Positions 1-12,240 of a stretch of DNA of 64,000 nucleotides are shown here, in pieces (within the stretch, counting starts at the first letter, position 1; each line of letters begins with the position of its first letter). The notes under the pieces are model-generated. The model was not told the DNA's origin. It worked only from the letters and a program-made list of their open reading frames with translations, and ran no database searches. Position numbers and translations under genes: made by a program. The stretch comes from Carnegiea gigantea (lineage: Eukaryota; Streptophyta; Magnoliopsida; Caryophyllales; Cactaceae): assembly GCA_029747015.1 (NCBI GenBank), contig JAKOGI010000005.1:310001-374000 (forward strand), given 5' to 3'.

Positions 1-67
1 CTGTCAGTTGAGCAAAGATAGTCTTCGCCAATTTGTAAGTTGTGGCAGCAAGTTTATCTACGGCCAT
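1..67 (-). CDS. First exon of an unrecognised gene, cut by the window edge
   Basis: Reading leftwards from an ATG at 65-67, an open frame begins MAVDKLAATTYKLAKTIFAQ and is still open when the window ends. Upstream (about 68-230) is purine-rich sequence such as a plant 5' UTR often carries. The opening is rich in Ala, Lys and Thr and could be a short amphipathic N-terminus, but 22 codons are too few to name a family. The next gene on the same strand ends at 1497, so the two are tandem. That this is a start exon is inferred from the ATG, the open frame and the composition; nothing downstream is visible. Confidence 0.4.
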   Translation of the reverse strand, partial: MAVDKLAATTYKLAKTIFAQLT

Positions 68-1496
68 GATCGAAATTCGATGCTAATAGAATCAGTATAG
101 TGAGGGAATTGTTGGGAACAGAGATTTGGGGGTAAGAGAGAGAAACAGAAGAAGTAGATCAGCCAAGGAAGAGGGAAGAAGCATAAGTTAATATTGCCGT
201 TGAATATCAATCATGGGTACTACGGAATCGGGGCTGTGTTCATGCAGCAGTTTTTTTTTTTTTTTTTTTGACTACCAGCGTGTGTTTGAGCGCCAAGGTG
301 GACTTGGAGGTATAAACACCCAGGTGTACACAATAGGTATTGCTAAACAAATACTTAAAAAGCTAAAAGTCTTTCTTTTGACCTCAAAATGAACTTTTAA
401 AAAAATAAATTCCAAGGGCCAAGAAAGACAACAGCGGCTAGTGCTAGCTTATTCTTTGTTGGATATTATATTTAGCTTATCCTTTGTTGTACTAATGTCT
501 TATATAATTACGGTCAACTGCTTTATTAATATTTCTTAGTTCATCATCGACTTTTTATCCTTATTTTTTTCTACAAAATGTTTTCGCAAAATCATTTTTC
601 TATAAAAATACTTTCATAAAATTCTTTTTTGTAGATCTCTTGAAATCAACTTCTCTACGGATATATATGCTTGTAGAAGTAATGTTGTCTACATCTGAAC
701 CTCCCCAGACCCTGTAAAAGTGGAACCCACACTGAGAGATACTACTGTTGTTGTTGTTATTTGTAAAATGGGGCACATGAAGCATAGATTTTAAACCTTT
801 AATTTAAGATAGGATCTTAAAACGTGAGCATTTTTGATTGTGTATGGTATATGACTACCACTATGCGTAGCTAAATATGACTTTGACAATTATTGTATAA
901 TTGAAAATTTCTTCTTTTGAAGTAAAAAGTTAGAGATGCCTAAAAGCTAATACATATGCAAATTGGATTGTTCAAGTCATCTAGAAAACTTAGATCTAAA
1001 TCATAAGCAAATGCTTAAATTCTTCTGTCGAAAAAGTAAATACGGTTGCTCATTTGGTATTTCATTCGTGTCCATGGAATGGTTGTGAGCAAAATTTTTG
1101 GTACTGACTTTTCTCGCAGTGTTGTCGCTTCGCAAAAGGAGATTTAGATGAATAATATGAACCTCATTTTGATCTGAAAATAAAAGAAGCAGCAAAATTA
1201 TACATTAACAAAATTTGAAAATTTTGATATTTAAAACATCACTTAAAGCACAAACACATATCAAATTCCAACCCCAGGAACACATAACACAACGGAATCG
1301 GACTGACACATATCAAAGCACAAACAACTGAACTTGGGTTTAGAAAGGAAACAATGACCTTCATATAAGGGCATTTCCAAGTAGCCTCCTTATTTATCGT
1401 TTCACTGGAGCCCACAGCGGTAGGAAATATGGAAGATTTGGCCTTCTTGTATGTACAGTCCAGTATCCCCCCTTTCTGCTTGTGGGATAGTTCATG
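68..1496. other. Intergenic region
   Basis: This stretch separates the left-edge gene from the 3' end of the amidase gene. It holds a poly(T) run at about 249-269, a SINE-like fragment (listed separately) and AT-rich unique sequence. The amidase 3' UTR should fall within about 1250-1496. No further exon with convincing coding character was seen on either strand. Confidence 0.6.
620..765 (-). repeat. SINE-like tail fragment, copy 1
   Basis: Read on the minus strand, this has an AAC-repeat edge, then a 'tggggaggttcagatgtagacaac' type core, then 'ctacaagcat...gtagagaagttgat'. The same order of blocks recurs at about 39540-39695 and 40970-41115. Translating copies 1 and 2 gives visibly similar peptides (both contain TSTSI), which shows homology although neither is a gene. 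The core resembles the 3' body of the tRNA-derived Au/TS SINE type common in eudicots; that family assignment is from memory and tentative. Confidence 0.5.
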
Positions 1497-4400
1497 TTAA
1501 GCTGGTAACTGTCTTGAAGGATAGGCATCACTCGAAGTATCAACAAGTGAGTCGCGGGGTCCAAGATCATCTATAGGTGGACGTTGTTTGTGATGATCAG
1601 TTGCCGATTGATAAGCCATCGCTAGCGCTAGAGCCTGCGAGAGAAAAGGGGGTGGGTGGGTGGCTGACATCAGGAAGAAAAAAACAAAATTTTCACTCAA
1701 GCCACGCGCAAGCATAGATCAAAGATCCACAAGATCAATGAAATTACGCCAGAGGGGGAGGTCTAGTGGTATTTAGTTGACTTCACACTCCAGACCTTGT
1801 GGGTTTCAGTGATTGATTGTGTCCTACACTGAATGCATTTGGGACCTCTTCTCCCCCTCAAACCCTCTCACACCAAGATTTTGCCCACACACACGAACGT
1901 CCACACGCGCAGACATGAAACTTACTATGTGGTCATGCTGAGGAGGAGCATAAATGCCAGTTGTGATGGTTCTTCTCCTTCGAGAGTCATTTGAGGGAGG
2001 GTTCTCTAGTGGGGCAAATCCAACTGGTACAATCATCACAGGCATACCAACAAGGTTTCCCATGCAAACTTTCTCCCAATCAGTTGCATTACCAATGAAT
2101 GCGTCGACTGTGAAACTTTTCCGTACTTCTCGAATCAGCCTTCCCCTCGCTCTTTGCGCCTGGGGAAGAAGAACAAATACTCATTCTTTTAAAATGAAGA
2201 AAAACACCAGTTAAAAGCTGAACTGACATCATTGAATGCATGATAAGACGTAAACATATGCAAACCAGATTCAACTGCATCATATCCTTTTCCTTTCCTT
2301 CCTTAACAAAAAAGTAAAAGCGGAATAAGCACACCAGTACACTGCTCAACAATTCTTATCATATCCGTTTCAATGTTTTGACAATATTAAAGTGGTACTG
2401 TTAGCAACTTTTTAACGGAATAGTGACAGCTAGTTCCACTTGTTCATTATGCACGCCCACCACTAATAATCCCAAATCCCAATCAACTAAATGAAGAACT
2501 AGCAATCAAATTACAAAACCAAACTGCACTACTTTGCATTTCTATGTCAATCATCACCATCGCCATGGGCATTGTTCGCTTCTTTCCTCTATCAATTCCA
2601 CCAGGTTTATTTTTACTTACATCTATTTTTTCTTCTTCCCTTTCTGTTCAGGTTCTTCCTGGCCCTAACGGCTATTTTTTTACACTCTTGGAATCTTTTG
2701 TTCCATTTCCGAAAAATATCTTCCGTTTTCCACTCAACCATCACCAGTCACACGCACACGCACACCCACACACACACAAGCACACACACACACACACACA
2801 CATATACATAGGTATAAACAGATAGATATAATGTGTGTGTGTGTGTATATATGTGTGTGCTCGTGTGTGTGTCTATGACAACGATATAGAAGAAAAGAAA
2901 AAAAAACAAAAACAAAACAATACATGTTTCGCCGTTTTGGTGTGCTTTTTTATTCTTGTGTCAGTTAATTCTAAACCGTAGAAACCTTAAACCCTAAACC
3001 CCAAATGCAAACCCTAAACCCCAGAAACCCTAAAGCCTAGAACCCTAAAACCTAGAAATCCTAAATCCTAAAGTCAAGAACCCTACAAGCCCTAAAAACC
3101 CCAAACCCTAAACTCTAAACCCCAGACCCTACAAACCCTAAATCCCTGAACCCTAAACACTAAGCCCTAAACCCTAGAAGCCCTAAACCCTAGAAACCCT
3201 TGGACCCTAGAAACCTTGAACCCTACCCCGAGAAACCGTAATCCTAACCCTAAACCCTTGAAACCCTAAAGCCTAGTCTTAAATAATTTCATGTTATTAT
3301 CAAGTTGATTTCAGCCTTTCAAGTCAATCTACGCATTTTCAATTTCCCTTATAAGTTGGCCAACTGCAGTCAAAGCTTGTTCACTTTATTGTATCATCGG
3401 ACCTCTCGATCACATTGGGCCGGCTCACGTCAGGTTTCAAGTTTTCATGCATAGTCGGTTACAATAAAATCTCTACAGTTTCCTCGATGCTGGGGTCAGT
3501 TTGGGAAAGGACTGAAGAAGATCAATTTCACAGCAAGATTGGCCCCGGGTTGGGGGTTCGCAAGAGGCAACCATCAGCGGAAGCCCAAATGAATAAAATA
3601 ACCAAACATACATTTGAATTGATTCTGTCAACCAAACATAAGTTACAAATAGTCATCCAGCAAATTTTTGATCATACGGTATGTTAATAACATAGAATGA
3701 AGGTGGACCTTCCCAGTATCACACCAAGATTTATGTCATGATTTTTGAAGCCATTTATCAGTATCCAACTCATTAACCTTTCAGCGGACAAAAACTTCTA
3801 CCATGTTTTAGTTGTTTGCTCATCCCAGATCTGTCTTCAATGCAGCAGAGCCCTTTTATGGAAAAGCTACTTTGAAGTGAATGATAAAATCAATGACCAA
3901 CCTGCACATAATCTACAGCTGGAATGACTCGCGCGCGACGGAGCTCAAATGGCCATTGATCCTGAGCTTCATATGCATCATCCAGCCCAGCGCGTTGCCA
4001 GTCATCAAAGTGAGCTAACATATCAACATCCATAGTGAAATTTAAGATACCTTGAGCATCTTCAATGGTGTAATTCAGTTGGAAAGGAACGATGTTGACA
4101 CCCTTCGATGCAAGAACATCAACAACCTGAAAATTCAATTCAGAGACAAACTAAAAAGGGCTTAAATATTTTGTACATTCTTCAATATCTGCCACAGAGA
4201 GCCTAGATGCACTTGTCAGGTTGGCTATCTAGCAAACTTCCACCAAAACACCCTGGGTTAGCGAGTCTGAATATGGGCTTAGCGTGGCCCAGTTATCTAT
4301 CACCACCAGCTTGGACCCAGCCTCACAAGTCTGCCCAGTGTTCAGTAATATATATATATATTATTTTTTTTCAGTAGGAAAGAAAAAGAAGTGCAAAAAT

Positions 4401-7400
4401 TATTTCTACTATAGAAGCATACAACCAAGATAAAAACATGGTCATGCTCAGTCACCTCCTTTTCAGCATCCTCAAGATACCCAACTGTAAGCTTTGTGAG
4501 GTCAACAGAGAACGGATCGCCCAAGGGCATATCAAATGATGACAGGTCATCTGGATCCTTCCCTCGAATTATGTCCAGGATGATTGCACAATCTTCCGCC
4601 GTTCTGCAAAAGGGTCCAAGCTTATCCTGTTTCGTAGACCGAGGTTAATATGCAGGCAGGAAGCACTGGCAAAATAGTACAACACATAAAGAAACAGAAG
4701 TCTCACCAAACTTTCTGATATACTCATTACACCAGTTCGACCTACAGTGCCAAATGTTGGGCGCAAGGCTGTCACACCACAACGAGAAGCAGGGTATGTT
4801 ATAGAGCCACAAGTTTCAGATCCAATGGCAAATGGCACCATGCCTGTCATGAAAGCAAAACAGCCCTTTAGAACTGATCTTCGTTCTTGTATGTGATTTC
4901 AATAACTACTTGCTAAGAATCCATTCAAAAGAAAGAGGAGCTTAGAACAGTCCAAATATAAGCAGACTTATCCTAACCCTGGCAGCACAGCAACTGTTCT
5001 TGATGGCTCATAGACCTAAGGAAACATAATTAAAAGGGAGGTGCTAAAAGGATTTTAAACAGGTTTAAATAAAAGGGAAGAAAACATCAGTGAGCTAAGC
5101 AATGAGATTTTAAAGGGGTTTTCTTGCATGTGATACTGGCATAGGAAGAAAATCTCAAAGTTGAATTATGAAGGATATGAAATAGAAATGATTTAAGTAG
5201 AACCAGATTTTACAGTATACATGCCAAACAAAAATATTATCTAGAGGGAAAAACCTGCAGAAGTACCGGCAGCCGGTCCAGCGGATGAACCAGCAGCATA
5301 CTCCTCTATGTTCCAAGGGTTCCTTGTCCTTCCCCCAAACCAAATGTCATCATATGCCAATGATCCAGTCACGAGCTTTGCCACAAGGACCGCACCAGCA
5401 GATTTTAGCCTGGAACACACCAAGCTGCTAGTTAGATACAACTATATGCAAATATTTGCTCCACAATTGTAAGCTACAGCTCCTAAATTCAAGGCCTTAC
5501 CATTGCAGCCCCAAAACGGGCCACCAAAAAAAAAAAAAACAAAAAAAAAAGTATCGGACTCGCCTCGGTGGGCTTTGCAGAGATCCGTAAGTAGGTAGCC
5601 TTACCCATTTAAGCAGAAAAGGAACAAGAAAGAAGAACCTAAAAAATAGATATATAAGAACAGAAAAGAAAAGAAAGAAAGGAGACACAAAAGGCAACCA
5701 TGGTTGTTTCAGGGTGTCATCTTTTGAAGAACTGAAGATCTGATCGCTTGGAATCAGAGGTAATATTATAAGCAGACATCAAGGCTATGCAATACCTTTT
5801 GTAGACCCAGGCTTCAATATCAAGTACTTGATCTTTGAAACTGCCTGAGCCCCAGGTTGTCTTATAATGTGGTACTGAAATGATATCTTTCAGTGCATAA
5901 GGAATCCCATGGAGAGGACCTACAAGATTTTTAAACACTTAAATCCAGTGCAACATATGTCTAAAGCTGAGAATTCTTAAAGAGAAGAGCCAGTTCCTAT
6001 TTCCTTTGGATTCCAGAACTATCCTACAGTTTTTGGTGATATACTAAAAGTCAGACAGTCAGCGAGTCAAGCGAGTCAGAGAAAAATAGATTTTTAAAAA
6101 AAAGTGCACTTGTAAAATTTCACTATGTTCTATATTTTATGAGGTGCCCGTGATCGAACCATCCAGTCAAACACAAACATCTGTAGTCCATGCCAAATTA
6201 GATTAAGCATCCAGCTGTATTACTTAGACTTTAGAACTCCTCAAGTATCAATTCCACCTCAGAAACTATATCCCAGACTAAATGACACACAAAATCTTCA
6301 GAATACCCAAGTCCAACACCTTGACATGTAATCATGTTGGACACTCACAGCCCTGTGCTCGTGTCAGAGTAACAAAAGTTCCACGTTGCTTTCTGGACAT
6401 CAAGACTACGAACTTTGCCTTGCACAAAAGTCCAGGTATTTCACTTGCCAAGGGAAAAGATCCTGGCATACAATCAAAAGATAGACAGCTTACCTACGTA
6501 AACTCCTTGGGAAAGCAGCTGATCAGCCTCTTTTGCCTGCTCATATGCTAGTTCCTCTGTTACAGTGACAACAGCTTGAAGAATGGGATCATACCTGACA
6601 AAGACTTCAAATGAATAACTTGAATTGAAGTCTTGGAAACGGGGTTACTAGTGGATAGATACATACATTGTTACTGGAGATTCCTCCATCACTGAAACTA
6701 CCCTTCCCTACGAAGAGCAGAGAATGCAACAAAAAGTAAAGATAATCTATCATACCTCTTCAATCTCCTGAGAAAAATTTGAGTAAGCTCCACAGAAGAT
6801 ATCTGTTTTGACTTGATGAGCTGCCCCAGTTCAAGAATCTGATCATAGACAATCCAAAAAGGGGTAAGAGGGAACACATTGATGAGTGTCATTGATCAAA
6901 GTTATGAAGGAAATCTAATACACACTGAAGTACAAAGATCTAACACTCATAAAGGCAATATCTTCTTCACTGTCTGGCCTCTGAACATCAGGATGTGAAG
7001 GATAGCCAAAAGATTTGGTTGCAGGTTCTGCTTGTTCAACGCCCCAATCAGCATGGAAGACTAAAACAGGTGGATATTGCAATCCTCCATCAGATGCAGC
7101 AACTAATTTGCGATTGGCTTCAATAATAGGAACGTTGAACTCTAAAGCCTCTCTCACTATATTCACCATCTGCATTCACAAGTAAAACTTCCAATCTAAA
7201 CTGTATTATTATACCATAAGAATTTAACACGCATGATTTCACAAACTCACTTTGGCAGCTCGAAGCCCGAAACAATTACCTTTTCATGAGCAAAGAAAGC
7301 TGCATCAAGCATCTGAAATGCTTCTTGTATGGAGAAACTGCCATTAGCAATTTCGGCTTGTTGAGTACAAAACTGAGAGCCATACTTCGCACTGTCCTGG

Positions 7401-8633
7401 TGTATACAACAGTACCAGTTCACATGAACCCGTAGAACAAACATACGGAACCTCCATGCCTTTTATTCTTCGGCAAGTGGCTCCTGAGAGTATGCATTCT
7501 TGAAACTACTTAATATTTTTCCATTAGCAAGACAGTCTAGCAAAGAAATTATTTCCCAAAAAGATGCATTGAAACAGCTTCCTGAATAATATGCCAAATC
7601 AATTTTTGAGAATACTTGAGGGCACAAAGACAAAATTACATCTCTGGACATTATACATCCATGATATCTTTGATAGGAAAATATCCTTCAGCAAAATCAA
7701 AGGAGCCCACACATTCTCCCCATTTGCACAAGTTCAAACAACACAGCTGCAAAAATTTGAACGCCCTTGGTCCATACTTGAGCTGCATTAATTTTGAGTT
7801 AAAAATAAATAATGTACACCCCCTTGGTCAATAAGTCTAGATGGTGCTTAGGTGAGACCACTCCAATATAAAAATTGTGAAATGGGGCATAAAAAATCCT
7901 ACTTGCAAAAACAGTTGACGAGTGTGTCTCATTCAAAAATTTACTACAACATGCGATTAAATTTTGCTAAATTGGATTAACCACCAACTTGTATTCTTAT
8001 ACTCTTTTACTCTGTGTGAGGTTTATCTATGACTCAACCCCCCCAAAAAAAAAAAATTGAAAAAGAAAACTTTTAAGTTTATGTTGAAATAAAAGCAATA
8101 CTGGTCAAGATTAGGTTTAATTTTAGCTGAGCCACTGACCCACTGTTAGTTCGGTCAAACTGAAATTGCCTCATTTTCATCCGTCTCATTTCAGCTGAGT
8201 ACTCAATTGAATCGTCTAAGTAGCAGCAACAAAACAATCAAATGAGCCGATTTTGAAACATTCCTGACTCAACAGCAGTCAACCCCAAAACACAGTGATC
8301 AGAAATGAAGCAACTATATACCAGAATTTTAAGCGGATAATCACATTCGAATAGCGCAGCAAGAAATAAATCACGACTTCCACAATTCCAAAACTAGTCA
8401 AATTCAAAGCACAAAGAATATGAGAGAGAGACAGAGAGAGAGAGTACCAAATCGGTGCAGCCAGAAGCAGTAGGATGAAGGATAAAGGAAGAAGTGAAGA
8501 TTGAAAGCACAAAAATCAGCAAAGAAATAGGACGCCATGAAAATGGAGAAGGAGAAGAAGAAGAAGAAAAAGAAGAGATATTGAATCGTCTAAAGTAGAA
8601 AAAGGAGAAGGAGAAGGAGAAAAAGGACGCCAT
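1497..8633 (-). CDS. Amidase-signature family protein (GatA/FAAH-like hydrolase), 12 exons
   Basis: Amidase-signature enzymes hydrolyse amide bonds with a Ser-cisSer-Lys triad. Exons on the minus strand: 8448-8633, 7280-7396, 6945-7169, 6756-6838, 6494-6594, 5796-5919, 5255-5409, 4707-4843, 4456-4626, 3902-4126, 1926-2159, 1497-1634. All joins are GT..AG and phases agree, giving 1896 bp (631 residues plus stop). Residues 1-30 are Ser/Phe-rich and about 35-52 form a hydrophobic segment, so a signal anchor or organelle-targeting end is likely. The catalytic core is complete: Lys248 in GIPYALKD, Ser320 in AAGSSAG, Ser344 in GSETCGSI. The C-terminal part has the AQRARGRLIREV and GNLVGMPVMIVP blocks. 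Length and layout fit the plant amidase family typified by Arabidopsis At5g07360 (recalled). The substrate cannot be told from sequence. Intron 10 (2160-3901) carries microsatellites and a telomere-like array. Confidence 0.9.
2742..2870. repeat. CA-rich then TG-rich microsatellite pair
   Basis: A (CA)n-rich run at about 2742-2803 is followed after some 30 bases by a (TG)n run at about 2832-2872. The two are complementary and could pair as a hairpin. Both lie in intron 10 of the amidase gene. Confidence 0.8.
2972..3275. repeat. Degenerate telomere-like (AAACCCT)n array in an intron
   Basis: About 300 bases consist almost wholly of variants of AAACCCT, the Arabidopsis-type plant telomere unit, with spacers such as 'aga' and 'cc'. 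The G-rich strand lies on the minus strand, the same as amidase transcription, so the intron RNA would carry UUUAGGG-like repeats. It is an interstitial array, not a chromosome end, because gene exons continue on both sides. Confidence 0.85.
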
Positions 8634-8684
8634 GAAAATGGAGACGGAGAAGACGCGATATAATCAGCTATAAACGTAAATTTA

Positions 8685-10965
8685 AGGGCTGTAAGAAGTT
8701 GTATAGTGCAACCAGTTTTAAAAATTGTAAATAAGTTGTAACAAGATGTAAGAAGTTGTAAAAATAGATTAAGGGATTCTTAAATTATTAAATAATTATA
8801 AATTATAAATTTTAGATATATATAGATATAATTATTGGTATTTAATAATTATATTTTAATATTATGGGAAAAACAAATGTTTATAATTATTAATTTAGAT
8901 AATAAAAAAGTAATATTAAAATAACATAAGTAATGAAAAAAACTTTTAAACAAGTTAGTTAAATAATAGTAAGATAAATTCAAACCGATAAATATGTAGA
9001 ATCAAGTATATTCCACACTTCCAATGATTTTTTGGTATTAATATTAGTTTCATCTTCCTACCAGCAAATTATAAAAAATAATAATTTTTCTCAAAAAAAA
9101 GAATAAAACCATAAAAATGAAATCCTATTTAAGTTAAACATTTTGAAATTAAATTTAATCCAATGTTCAATTGTACGATTATAAATCAAGTTGTTATAGA
9201 TAAACTTATCGATAAAATAGTTAAAATATTTTTGTCACCTACAATTTGACTATTTTCATACATGATTCATGTCGAAACTTAAATATAAATGCGATTTTTG
9301 TGTTATAATTTTAAAACATATTGATTTATTTTTTCTATAATGGCATATATGATTCATGTCGAAACTCAAATATTGATTCTCGTTGTTAAATTCTATTTTT
9401 ATGTTCATGCAAATATTTTATTCCTAAAAAAATGTTAGGTTTTCATATTAGTAGTATGTAAACAAATGTATACATATTTCTATAATTATGAGGGAAAAAA
9501 AAGATGAAAAGTTGAATGTTATAAAAAAAAATACATAAGGAGATTTAAGAAGATGTAAAGATATGTAAGGAGATATGAGAATATGTAAAAAGTTGTAAGA
9601 ATTAGTTAAAGATGTAAAGAACTGTAAGAAGTTATAAGGAGTTGTGAAAAGCTGTAAGCTGTAAGTTAAATCATTTCAATTGCAAAACGAATATGGCCGA
9701 AGAGATATTCAAAGCACTATGAACAATTCAACGGAAAATTAGAAAACCATTTTCCGATAAAATCATTCCCCCTTCCCCAACCAAACACTACCTTGGATTT
9801 GGATAAACATGAGTGATGCGATAAAGATAAAAACCAAGCTTTAATTACGTTGAAATTGAAATAAATACCAAATATTTAGTGTTTAAAAAAAAAAGTTTAT
9901 AAGGCCCTCTTCTTTTTTGTGATTGGGATAATTTAGCAAGCAACTTACGACTCCTTATATTTCATTGCATCTTCTTATATCCCCTTACGTCTTCATACAT
10001 ATTTTTTATAACATTCAACTTGTTATCTATTTTTTCGCATATTTATAGAAATACGTATATATATTTTTATATACTACAAATATGAAAAATCTTACAGCTT
10101 TTTTTAAGAGTATAATATTTATGTAAGCATAAAAACATAATTTAATGACATGAATTAATATTTTTGTTTCGACATGAAGCACATATATCATTATAAAGAA
10201 AATGAGCCAATATGTTTTAAAATTCTAACACGAAAATCGCATTTATGTTTGAGTTTCAATGTGAATTATACATGAAAATGGTCAAGCTGCAGGTGACGAA
10301 AGCATTTCAACTATCTTATCGATCAGTTTATCCACGACAATTTGGTTGCTATCATCGTACAGTTGAACATTAGATTGAATTTAATTTCAAAATATTTAGT
10401 GCTAATAGGATTTCATTTTTAGGGTTCTATTCAGTTTTGTTGAGAAATTTTCTTATACGAACTACGAATGTGAAACTAATGTTAATACGGAAAAAATCAC
10501 CTCAAGTGTGTAATATATTTGGTTTCACATATTTGTTGGCTTGAATTTATCTTATTGTTATTTAATTGACTTGTTTGAAGGTTTATCATCATTAATTATG
10601 TTATTCCAATATCATTTTTTATATAAAAACAATAATTGTAGAAAAATGGATTTTTTTGTAATATTAAAATATAATTTGTTTAGTGATTTTGTAAAATTTA
10701 TTTCATAAATATCAGTGATACATGTAAATTATTTTCATGAAATATTTTTTTCATAGTTTATATATTGAAGACCAACAATTATATATATACATATCTAAAA
10801 ATTATACTATATAACTTTTTAATAATTCAACTACTTTCTACATTTATCCTTATAACTTGTTATAACTTCTTAAAGTTTCTGACATTTCTTAGAGCTTCTT
10901 ATATCTTCTTAAAGTTTCTTACAACTTCTTACATTTTCTTACGACTGTTAGTTACAACTTATCAT
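8685..10965. mobile_element. Giant inverted repeat / foldback-type element
   Basis: The left arm (about 8685-9665) and right arm (about 9925-10965) are reverse complements of each other over nearly 1 kb, around a spacer of about 260 bp. Checked pairs: 9256-9327 with 10205-10275, 9155-9185 with 10348-10400, 8998-9060 with 10458-10530, 8840-8870 with 10655-10680. The right arm has about 80 extra bases near 10690-10765. Both ends of each arm are built from short imperfect units like GTAAGAAGTTGTAA, which recalls foldback elements whose termini are internally repetitive. No transposase reading frame is visible, so it is non-autonomous. The exact termini and target duplication could not be fixed. 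The left end lies within about 60 bp of the amidase start codon. Confidence 0.75.
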
Positions 10966-11509
10966 AAAAAAGAACTAATACTCATTTATATAATCATCCT
11001 CTAAAACCCGTAAATATATACATATATATGATGCTATGATATATGTTATGAATTATGACGATGATATGATTGTGATATTGAGGTAAAAAAATAAAAATAA
11101 ATTGATGGCAGGATAAAAAATAATTAAAATCTTATCCAGCCAAAAAATAATAATAAGGAAAAAAAATTAAAATCTTTAGGGCAATGTCAGGCATCAACTC
11201 GTGTCAATATGGTCCGCTGTCCACAGGGATTTAAAACTCGGCCGTTCTGGTTCGGAACGGTCAAGTTCACTCGGTTTTACACATGGACGAACCGAAAAAG
11301 GCCGTGAAATTGGAGCGAATTTCGGTTCACGGGGAAACGGCCGTGACAACCGGGATAACACGCTACACGGCCGAATGACTCGGTTTACAGTTCAAGAAAA
11401 TATATAATCGACTGTTTGACATGACACAAGATTCCAAATCAGTGGGTGTTGAGAAAAAAGCGTCAAAAATCGGCACGAACAAGGCCTTCAGGTACACGAT
11501 CTATAGCAC

Positions 11510-11765
11510 ATTGGTCTGAATTTGAGGGAGGAAAGCAGGTGAGTGATGCTTGGCAGTGGGCCGATGGCCATGGAGGCAGTCGGGTAGAGAGCGGCAGAGA
11601 ATGGGGGAGGAGTGGATGAAGATGAGGTGGAGGAGTGCGGTGAATTCATGGGAAGCGAATGAAGCAGGCAAAGGAGAGGCGAAGCAGAAGCGAAGGAGAA
11701 GGCCACGGACTTAAAGAGACGACCAGACGGTTGGGCTGAGGAGTGACTGAGTGAGCAGGGCAAAT
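11510..11765. other. GC-rich block inside the hAT element, possible captured host sequence
   Basis: This block is much richer in G+C than the AT-rich body around it. On the minus strand it keeps an open frame of about 90 codons, Ser/Pro-rich with a targeting-peptide look (MPCSLSHSSAQPSGRLF...). Such islands in non-autonomous elements are often pieces of host 5' exons. The source gene is not recognised, and coding character is only suggested by openness and composition. Confidence 0.3.
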
Positions 11766-11999
11766 TAGGAAATTATGCCTTTTAAGAGGAATGACATGCT
11801 CCCACAGAATTCTAGTGGTTGTCTAAGTTTAATGAATTTTTTTTTAAATTTTGAAAATGCTTTGTTTTTGCCAAAAGAAAGGACGGGCGGACCATTAATT
11901 TTTGGAGGAAGCTTAGTTATTTAAATTCTAAATTGTTAAATTATTATTTGTTATTATACTTTGATCTTTGCAATACTTCAATTGTTAATAAATATTCTG

Positions 12000-12240
12000 A
12001 ATGATGTTATTAATATTGTAAATTGTTAAATTATGAAATATGTTATTTTTATCATATTTTATGTTAATTATATTAATTTTATGTTATTTATAATCATGTT
12101 ATTTTTATGTTAATTATGTTGTTTGTATGTTATTTATGATCATGCTATTTTTATATAAGTTATGTTATTTTATGTTAATTACGTTGTTTTTAAGTTATAT
12201 TTATGATAATTTTATGTTATTTATATGTTAATAAACTATT
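12000..12240. repeat. AT-rich imperfect tandem repeats (ATGTTATTTATGATCATG-like)
   Basis: Units containing TTATGTTAATTATGTT and TTATTTATGATCATG recur with drift through this stretch of the hAT element. No coding potential is seen. Confidence 0.6.

Noticed and set aside
2544..2925. His/Thr-rich and Cys/Val-rich small proteins
   Set aside because: They are translations of the CA/TG microsatellites within an amidase intron.
2972..3275. True chromosome end
   Set aside because: The array is degenerate and exons of one gene lie on both sides, so it is interstitial.
8279..8512. Second reading frame over amidase exon 1 and intron 1
   Set aside because: It runs through the donor site into intron and is low-complexity from GA repeats.
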